The notes under the pieces: model-generated
Seen by the model: only the letters and a program-made list of their open reading frames with translations
Database searches by the model: none
What the model was told of the DNA's origin: nothing
Assembly (NCBI RefSeq): GCF_011927785.1
Contig: NZ_JAATJK010000001.1
Coordinates: forward strand, 6,512,501 to 6,576,500
DNA length: 64,000 nucleotides
Direction of reading: 5' to 3'
Source of the DNA: Micromonospora profundi
GTDB lineage: Bacteria; Actinomycetota; Actinomycetes; Mycobacteriales; Micromonosporaceae
Made by a program: the position numbers and the translations under genes
In this document: piece by piece, positions 58,968-64,000 of the stretch
Position numbering within the stretch: position 1 is the first letter of the stretch
How the letters are laid out: each line of letters opens with the position of its first letter

Positions 58968-60268
58968 AGTGGGAGATCGGCCCGGATCTCGGTGGGCCCA
59001 CCGGTGGGGCTGATCACTGTCAGCTCGCCACCGGCAGCCCGGACCCGGTCGGCGATGCCGGCCAGACCGTGCCCCTTGGCCAGGTCGGCGCCGCCCTGCC
59101 CGTCGTCGCCCACCCGTACCTGGAGGTGGGTGCCGTGCCGGGTCACGGCGACAGTGGCCTCGGTGGCCCGGCTGTGCTTGGCGATGTTCGTCAGCGCCTC
59201 GGCCACCACGAAGTACGCGGTGTTCTCCACCGCCGGGTCGAGCCGCCCGCCGGGCGTGCCGAGCTGCGGGTCCACCTGTAGCTCGATGGGGATCAGCCCT
59301 CGGCCGGCGAGCGCGGCCAGGGCGCTGGGCAGCCCTCTGTCGACCAGGATCGGCGGGGCGATGCCCCGGGACAACGCCCGCAGTTCAGCGAGGGTGTCCC
59401 GGGTCTGGGTGACCGCCTCGTCGATGGTCCGGCCGGCGGCCTCCGGGTCGGAGGCGAGCTGGAGCCGGGCCCGGCTGAGGTCCATCGCCAGCCGGACCAG
59501 GCGCTGCTGGGGGCCGTCGTGGATGTCGCGTTCCAGCCGACGCAGGGCGGACGCCTCGGCGGACACGGCGGCGCGCTTCTGCTCCTCCAGCACTGTGATC
59601 CGGTCGCGCATCTCGGCCACCCCGGTCAGCATGGCCTTGGCGAAGCTGGCCTGGAGCAGCGCGCAGCCCCGGACCACGATCGGCAGCGTGATCAGGAAGA
59701 ACACCCCGAGCGCGGTGTACAGCCCGATCCGGGCGGTTGTCGAGTCGCCCAGGCCGAGCAGTTGTGCCAGGTCGCTGTCTCCGTCGGCGTCGGCCTGGGG
59801 CAGCGCCCAGTCGTACGCCCAGTAGAGGGAGCCTGCGATCGCGGCGGCCCACCACACCAGGGTCACCACGAAGGTGCCCACCGCCGCGACCAGCCGCAGG
59901 ATGCCGTGCGCAAGATCGAGCCAGGACTGGGCGTCCCGGATCGGTACGAAGATCCGCCGCCAGGCGTTCGCTCCCGCTTCGGGTAGCCGGTAGTGCGGCC
60001 GGATCCGGGGCTGCCGGAGGACTGCGGGCAGCCGCAGTCGCTCGATGTCGGCGAGCCCACGGGCGGCGTACAGGGTGCCGCTGAGGATCGGCAGGCCGAT
60101 CACTGTGACCACCAGACCGACGCCGACCGCGAGGCCCACGACGAGGACGACGAAGCTGGCCACGGCCAGGGGGAGGCCGAGCAGCACGTACCCGGAGTCG
60201 ACGAAGAGCTGGCGGGGAATGCTCGGTGCCAGCGTCCGGGGATCGCTGGCGGCGGTAGCGGCGGTCAT
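58964..60268 (-). CDS. Sensor histidine kinase (NarL class, DesK-like)
   Basis: 434 aa. A membrane domain with four spans (about 25-70 and 125-160, 180-215) is followed by HisKA_3 with phosphoacceptor in ERDIHDGPQQRLVRLAMDLS (in part, about 248) and HATPase_c (340-430). TAGCCT occurs a few bases upstream of the ATG on this strand. Partner of the response regulator; signal unknown. Contains a common sensor-domain annotated in many actinobacterial kinases. Confidence 0.92.
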   Translation of the reverse strand: MTAATAASDPRTLAPSIPRQLFVDSGYVLLGLPLAVASFVVLVVGLAVGVGLVVTVIGLPILSGTLYAARGLADIERLRLPAVLRQPRIRPHYRLPEAGANAWRRIFVPIRDAQSWLDLAHGILRLVAAVGTFVVTLVWWAAAIAGSLYWAYDWALPQADADGDSDLAQLLGLGDSTTARIGLYTALGVFFLITLPIVVRGCALLQASFAKAMLTGVAEMRDRITVLEEQKRAAVSAEASALRRLERDIHDGPQQRLVRLAMDLSRARLQLASDPEAAGRTIDEAVTQTRDTLAELRALSRGIAPPILVDRGLPSALAALAGRGLIPIELQVDPQLGTPGGRLDPAVENTAYFVVAEALTNIAKHSRATEATVAVTRHGTHLQVRVGDDGQGGADLAKGHGLAGIADRVRAAGGELTVISPTGGPTEIRADLPL

Positions 60269-60719
60269 GCCAAAAGGCTAGGCACCGAGGCTGCCCGTCC
60301 CCATCCCGAAGCCCAGCCTCTCTCCCGTAGTGCTGTCCCTACCCCGACCTCCTCCGGCGCGTCGATCTTGCATTTGTGGTCGCCAGATTGCCCGGTATGG
60401 GGCTACTGCGGGGGCAGCAACTGCAAGATCGCGGAGTTAGTGACGCACGGCGCGGAATTAGTCAGAGAAGTCGGGATTGAGCAATAATCGCCCCGAGCGG
60501 CCGACAGTCGGTCGGCTGCTGAATCGATCTTGCGAAAGGGAGGTGCTGGTGAGGCCGCGTCACGGGGCGACAAGATCGCGATTTGTGCACGTCTTCACAA
60601 GCGCCTACTCTGTAGTTCCGACGCGCCCTGCTAGCACAGCCGGCAATCTCGGTCGCCAGCGGGAGTCCACAAGCGGCCGACCTGCGACGTTGGCCGAGGA
60701 TCGCACCGCACGGAGTCTC
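60269..60719. other. Intergenic region with repeat-like inverted CGATCTTG motifs and the rex promoter
   Basis: 451 bases without a convincing gene. CGATCTTGCA (60363-60372) and TGCAAGATCG (60422-60431) form a 10-bp inverted repeat with a 49-bp spacer. CGATCTTG (60525-60532) and CAAGATCG (60571-60578) form a second pair. The rex promoter/operator follows at 60583-60611. The CGATCTTGCA block looks like a dispersed intergenic repeat. Confidence 0.6.
60583..60611 (+). promoter_or_regulatory. Rex operator and rex-hem promoter
   Basis: TTGTGCACGTCTTCACAA (60583-60600) matches the Rex consensus TTGTGAANNNNTTCACAA except for one base. It also supplies the -35 (TTGTGC), with a 17-bp spacer to -10 TACTCT (60606-60611). 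Rex bound here would block RNA polymerase; NADH would relieve it. Confidence 0.92.
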
Positions 60720-61490
60720 ATGAGTCAGCACCGTCACCCAGGCGCGTCCGGCCGCGCCGGTGCCGTACCGACGCTCCCGGACCTACCCGAGGCGACCGTC
60801 GCTCGGCTCCCGGAGTACCTGCGCGCGCTCCACAACCTCGCCGACGCCGGCCACGAGACGGTCTCCAGCGAGGGCCTCTCCGCCGCCGCCGGGGTCAACT
60901 CCGCAAAGCTCCGCAAGGACCTCTCGCACCTCGGCTCGTACGGCACCAGGGGTGTCGGCTACGACGTCGCGTTGTTGATCGAACAGATCGAGTATGTGCT
61001 CGGGCTCACCCAACGTCGCGCCGTCGCTCTGGTGGGCGTGGGTAATCTCGGTCACGCTCTGGCCGGCTACGACGGCTTCGCGGGCCGCGGTTTCCGGATC
61101 GTGGCGCTGCTCGACGCCGACCCGTCCCGTGTCGGCGAAGAGATCAATGGGCTGACTGTCCGACATGTCGACGAGCTTCCGGCGGTCGCCGCTGCGGAAT
61201 CGCTGGCCATCGGCGTGATCGCCACCCCCGCCGCGGCCGCCCAGAGCGTCGCCGACCAGCTTGTCGCGGTCGGCGTGACGAGCATCCTCAACTTCGCGCC
61301 GTGCGTACTCTCGGTGCCGGAGGGAGTCGACGTGCGCAAGGTCGACCTCGCCATCGAGCTGCAGATTTTGTCCTTCCACGAGCACCGCAAGGCGTCGCTG
61401 ATCGCGCTGCCCGCCACCGGCGGGTCCGCCCTCACCGCTCTGCCGGGCGGGCTCGCGACCACCGACACCCAGGAGGCGATCGGCACGTGA
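60720..61490 (+). CDS. rex: Redox-sensing transcriptional repressor Rex
   Basis: 256 aa. N-terminal winged helix (17-85; LRKDLSHLGSYGTRGVGYD in part), Rossmann NADH-binding domain (LVGVGNLGHALAGY, about 98-111), and domain-swapped C-terminal helix. Senses the NADH/NAD+ ratio and represses respiratory and haem genes. The long Ala/Thr-rich tail after about 225 is normal for actinobacteria. Its own promoter has a Rex site; hemA overlaps the stop (GTGA). Confidence 0.97.
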   Translation: MSQHRHPGASGRAGAVPTLPDLPEATVARLPEYLRALHNLADAGHETVSSEGLSAAAGVNSAKLRKDLSHLGSYGTRGVGYDVALLIEQIEYVLGLTQRRAVALVGVGNLGHALAGYDGFAGRGFRIVALLDADPSRVGEEINGLTVRHVDELPAVAAAESLAIGVIATPAAAAQSVADQLVAVGVTSILNFAPCVLSVPEGVDVRKVDLAIELQILSFHEHRKASLIALPATGGSALTALPGGLATTDTQEAIGT

Positions 61491-62884
61491 AACTGCTTGT
61501 CGTCGGCGCGTCCTACCGGACCGCCCCGGTCGCCACGCTGGAGCAGCTGGCCGTACCCCCAGCCGACCTCACCCGCACCCTCGACCGCCTGGTCGCTCAG
61601 CCGTACGTGAGCGAGGCGGTGCTCGTCTCCACCTGCAACCGGGTGGAGGTCTACGCCGCCGTGTCCGGTTTCCACGGTGGGCTCGGCGACATCTGCGCCG
61701 TCCTGGCCGAGCAGGCCGGCTGCCAGCCGGCGGCGCTCGCCAGTCACCTGTACGTGCACTACGACACCGCAGCCGTGGACCACGTCTTCCGGGTCGCCAG
61801 CGGTCTCGACTCGATGGTGGTCGGCGAGGCGCAGATCCTCGGCCAGTTGCGTGACGCCTACCACTGGGCCAGCGGCGCCGACTCGGCCGGCCGTCTGCTG
61901 CACGAGCTGATGCAGCAGGCGCTGCGGGTCGGCAAGCGGGCCCACTCCGAGACCGGCATCGACCGGGCCGGCCAGAGCGTGGTCACCGCCGCACTGGAGC
62001 TGGCCGCCGGGCACCTCGACGGCGACCTCGCCGACCGTCCCGCCCTGGTGATCGGTGCCGGTGCGATGGGTTCACTCGGGGTGGCCACGCTGTCGCGCCT
62101 GGGTGCGGGGCCGCTCACCGTCACCAACCGGGGCCTCGACCGGGCCGTCCGGCTCGCCCAGTCGTACGGGGCGGGCGCCGCGCCGATGACCGAGCTGACC
62201 GACACCCTTTCCACAGTGGACATCGTAGTGGCCGCCACCGCGTCCGCTGAACCGGTCCTCACCCGCCAGGTGGTCACCGCCGCGCTTGCCGAGCGGGACC
62301 TGGGCCGGGGCCCGCTGGTCCTGCTCGACCTCGCCGTGCCGCGCGACGTCGAGGAGGGCGTCGCCGAGTTGCCCGGCGTCGAGGTGATCGACATCGACCG
62401 GATGGCAGGGCTGCTCGCCGACGGTCCCGCCGCCGCCGACACCGCCGCCGTCGAGCAGATCGTGCTCGGCGAGGTGGAGAGCTTCCTCACCTGGCTGCGC
62501 GGCGCCGACGTGGCACCCACCGTGGCCGCGCTGCGCGGCCGGGCCGACGACGTCGTCACCGCCGAGCTACGCCGGTTGGCCCAGCGTCGCCCCGACCTCG
62601 GCGACGACCTGCGCGCCGAGGTGGCCCGCACCGTGCACCGGGTGGTGCAGCGGCTGCTGCACCAGCCCACCGTCAAGGTCCGCCAGCTCGCCGCCGAGCC
62701 CGGCGGCGACCAGTACGCGGCACTGCTGCGTGAGCTGTTCGACCTTCAGGTGCCGCAGACCTCGCCGGTGGACACCGTCCCCGACGTGCTGACCCCCGAC
62801 CTCGGTGCGGCGCTCGCGGGCGTCGACCCGACGGTCGGCGCGGACACCCCCGACCCCGCCCCGCCCACCGGAGGTGCCCGATGA
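61487..62884 (+). CDS. hemA: Glutamyl-tRNA reductase
   Basis: 465 aa. Catalytic Cys50 in STCNRVEVY; His and substrate motifs in GLDSMVVGEAQILGQ; NADPH-binding GAGAMGSLG (about 187-195); dimerisation helices at 340-430. It makes glutamate-1-semialdehyde, the first committed tetrapyrrole precursor in the C5 pathway. GTG overlaps rex; ATGA overlap with hemC. Co-expression with Rex ties haem synthesis to redox state. Confidence 0.97.
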   Translation: MKLLVVGASYRTAPVATLEQLAVPPADLTRTLDRLVAQPYVSEAVLVSTCNRVEVYAAVSGFHGGLGDICAVLAEQAGCQPAALASHLYVHYDTAAVDHVFRVASGLDSMVVGEAQILGQLRDAYHWASGADSAGRLLHELMQQALRVGKRAHSETGIDRAGQSVVTAALELAAGHLDGDLADRPALVIGAGAMGSLGVATLSRLGAGPLTVTNRGLDRAVRLAQSYGAGAAPMTELTDTLSTVDIVVAATASAEPVLTRQVVTAALAERDLGRGPLVLLDLAVPRDVEEGVAELPGVEVIDIDRMAGLLADGPAAADTAAVEQIVLGEVESFLTWLRGADVAPTVAALRGRADDVVTAELRRLAQRRPDLGDDLRAEVARTVHRVVQRLLHQPTVKVRQLAAEPGGDQYAALLRELFDLQVPQTSPVDTVPDVLTPDLGAALAGVDPTVGADTPDPAPPTGGAR

Positions 62885-63849
62885 CCGCCCCCCTGCGACT
62901 CGGCACCCGGGGCAGCGCCCTGGCGATGGCCCAGTCCGGTCAGGTCGCCGAGGCGCTGACCGCCGCCACCGGCCGGCCGGTCGAGCTGGTCGAGGTGCTC
63001 ACCGCCGGCGACCAGTCCAACGCGCCTGTACACCGGCTCGGCGTCGGGGTGTTCGTCTCCGCGCTGCGCGACGCGCTCACCGCCCGGACCATCGACTTCG
63101 CTGTGCACTCCTACAAGGATCTGCCCACCGCGAGCGACGGCGGGTTGCTCGTCGCGGCCGTTCCGCCCCGGCAGGATCCGCGCGACGCGCTGATCGCCCG
63201 CGACGGTCGGACGCTCACCGAACTGGCACCCGGGGCGACAGTGGGCACCGGCGCGCTGCGTCGCATCGCCCAGTTGAACGCCCTCGGCCTGCAACTTGAG
63301 GTCACACCGATCCGCGGCAACGTGGACACCCGCCTGGCCCGGGTGCTCGGCCCCGACGCCGACCTGGACGCCGTCGTACTGGCGCGGGCCGGGCTTGCCC
63401 GACTCGGTCGGGCCGATGTGATCACCGAGACGTTGGACCCGATGCTGATGCTGCCCGCACCCGCCCAGGGCGCGCTGGCCGTGGAGTGCCGGGCCGACGA
63501 TCAGGACCTGATCGAGCTGCTCGCGCTGCTCGATCACGCACCGTCGCACGCCGCGGTCACCGCGGAACGCGCGTTGCTGGCAACCCTGGAGGCCGGGTGC
63601 AGCGCACCCGTCGCCGCCTATGCGGAACTCGCCGAAGGTGACACCGGCGATGAGATCTACCTGCGCGGGGCGGTGATCAGTCCGGATGGCACTCGTGACC
63701 TTCGGCTGTCCCGCACCGGAACGCCCGCCGACGCGGCGGAGATCGGTAAGGCACTCGCCGCCGAACTCCTCGAACTCGGCGCCGACTCGATCCTCGGCCA
63801 CGAAGGACACACCGGCCCGGGGACCCAGGAATTTGGGAGCACAGAATGA
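62881..63849 (+). CDS. hemC: Porphobilinogen deaminase
   Basis: 322 aa. RLGTRGSALAMAQSGQV start, YKDLPT (substrate-binding Lys/Asp), RRIAQL, RGNVDTRL, and EAGCSAPVAAYAE with the dipyrromethane-anchoring Cys (about 240). Polymerises four porphobilinogens to hydroxymethylbilane. ATGA overlap with hemA and hemD overlap downstream. Confidence 0.97.
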   Translation: MTAPLRLGTRGSALAMAQSGQVAEALTAATGRPVELVEVLTAGDQSNAPVHRLGVGVFVSALRDALTARTIDFAVHSYKDLPTASDGGLLVAAVPPRQDPRDALIARDGRTLTELAPGATVGTGALRRIAQLNALGLQLEVTPIRGNVDTRLARVLGPDADLDAVVLARAGLARLGRADVITETLDPMLMLPAPAQGALAVECRADDQDLIELLALLDHAPSHAAVTAERALLATLEAGCSAPVAAYAELAEGDTGDEIYLRGAVISPDGTRDLRLSRTGTPADAAEIGKALAAELLELGADSILGHEGHTGPGTQEFGSTE

Positions 63850-64000
63850 CCCGCACCCGTAAGCCCGTCGGTCGTATCGCATTCGTCGGGGCGGGCCCCG
63901 GTGACCCGGGCCTGCTGACCCGTCGGGCGCACGACGCCCTGGTAGACGCCGACCAGGTCATCTACGACCGGGGAGTCCCCGACTCCCTGCTCGCCGTCGT
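63846..64000 (+). CDS. hemD: Uroporphyrinogen-III methyltransferase/synthase (3' truncated)
   Basis: 51 codons are visible. RIAFVGAGPGDPGLLTRRA (10-28) is the SAM-binding start of uroporphyrinogen-III C-methyltransferase, so this is the CobA-HemD fusion found in most actinobacteria. ATG 63846 overlaps the hemC stop (ATGA), with GGGAGC upstream. Continues beyond the window. Confidence 0.92.
   Translation, partial: MTRTRKPVGRIAFVGAGPGDPGLLTRRAHDALVDADQVIYDRGVPDSLLAV

Noticed and set aside
1-64000. tRNA, rRNA, insertion sequences, integrase genes or attachment sites
   Set aside because: None recognised by reading both strands; no transposase-like protein is present among the frames.

Overview
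The window is about 72% G+C actinobacterial chromosome, most consistent with Micromonospora or a close Micromonosporaceae relative. The signs are GTG starts, mycothiol genes (mshA and a mycothiol-dependent isomerase-family protein), BldN, Rex, an HbhA-like protein and SenX3/RegX3. The genus is inferred from gene content and order; no rRNA or tRNA gene was recognised. The backbone matches the order I recall for M. tuberculosis Rv0474-Rv0511 and, at the right end, Streptomyces SCO3316-SCO3328: XRE regulator, hbhA, DUF2516, murB, SDR, mshA, ybjN, gpm, senX3/regX3, Rv0495c-like, ppx, sugar isomerase, excisionase-type HTH, bS22, epimerase, acyltransferase, HAD, bldN/rsbN, glutaredoxin, rex, hemA, hemC, hemD. 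Lineage-specific cassettes are inserted into it.

Layout. 1-5.3 kb: HbhA module, alpha/beta hydrolase, AlaX-type editing protein, SDR and a WYL regulator. 5.3-11.5 kb: two back-to-back drug-export type ABC systems, one with a NarL-type two-component system, the other with a MerR regulator. 11.5-17.7 kb: EI24 protein, macrodomain protein, TetR-controlled FtsX/LolD-type exporter, GNAT/RidA pair and an LPITG sortase substrate. 17.8-23.5 kb: a ceb-like beta-glucoside operon (binding protein, two permeases, GH1, LacI repressor) with twin operators. 23.6-30.5 kb: mycothiol isomerase-family protein, MurB, methyltransferase-like protein, SDR, MshA, YbjN, Rho_N/histone-like protein. 30.9-33.6 kb: two paralogous MFS exporters. 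33.7-37.4 kb: Gpm, PhoU, SenX3/RegX3. 37.4-38.0 kb: RHH/Doc toxin-antitoxin module. 38.0-43.9 kb: Cys-rich Rv0495c-like protein, Ppx, isomerase, CGNR protein, ATP-grasp/lipoprotein pair, proline dehydrogenase. 44.0-48.9 kb: membrane metallopeptidase followed by a MacAB-like export system. 49.1-60.3 kb: HTH, 33-residue ribosomal protein bS22, epimerase, acyltransferase, bldN-rsbN-HAD group, AMP-ligase, glutaredoxin, HAD, two-component system. 60.7-64 kb: rex-hemA-hemC-hemD, cut by the window edge.

Regulation is unusually readable. There is a Rex operator over the rex promoter, a MerR dyad in the drrAB-like promoter, two LacI-type palindromes before the ceb-like operon, phased TetR-type sites before the FtsX exporter, and a dyad over the toxin-antitoxin promoter. 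At least fifteen genes have a TANNNT-like -10 hexamer 6-8 nt before an ATG or GTG, which predicts widespread leaderless mRNAs. Several perfect long hairpins mark gene ends. The points I would check first are the 51-codon leader ORF overlapping bldN, the ATP-grasp/Asp-rich lipoprotein pair, the metallopeptidase-MacAB cluster, the phased TetR sites and the two dispersed-repeat candidates.
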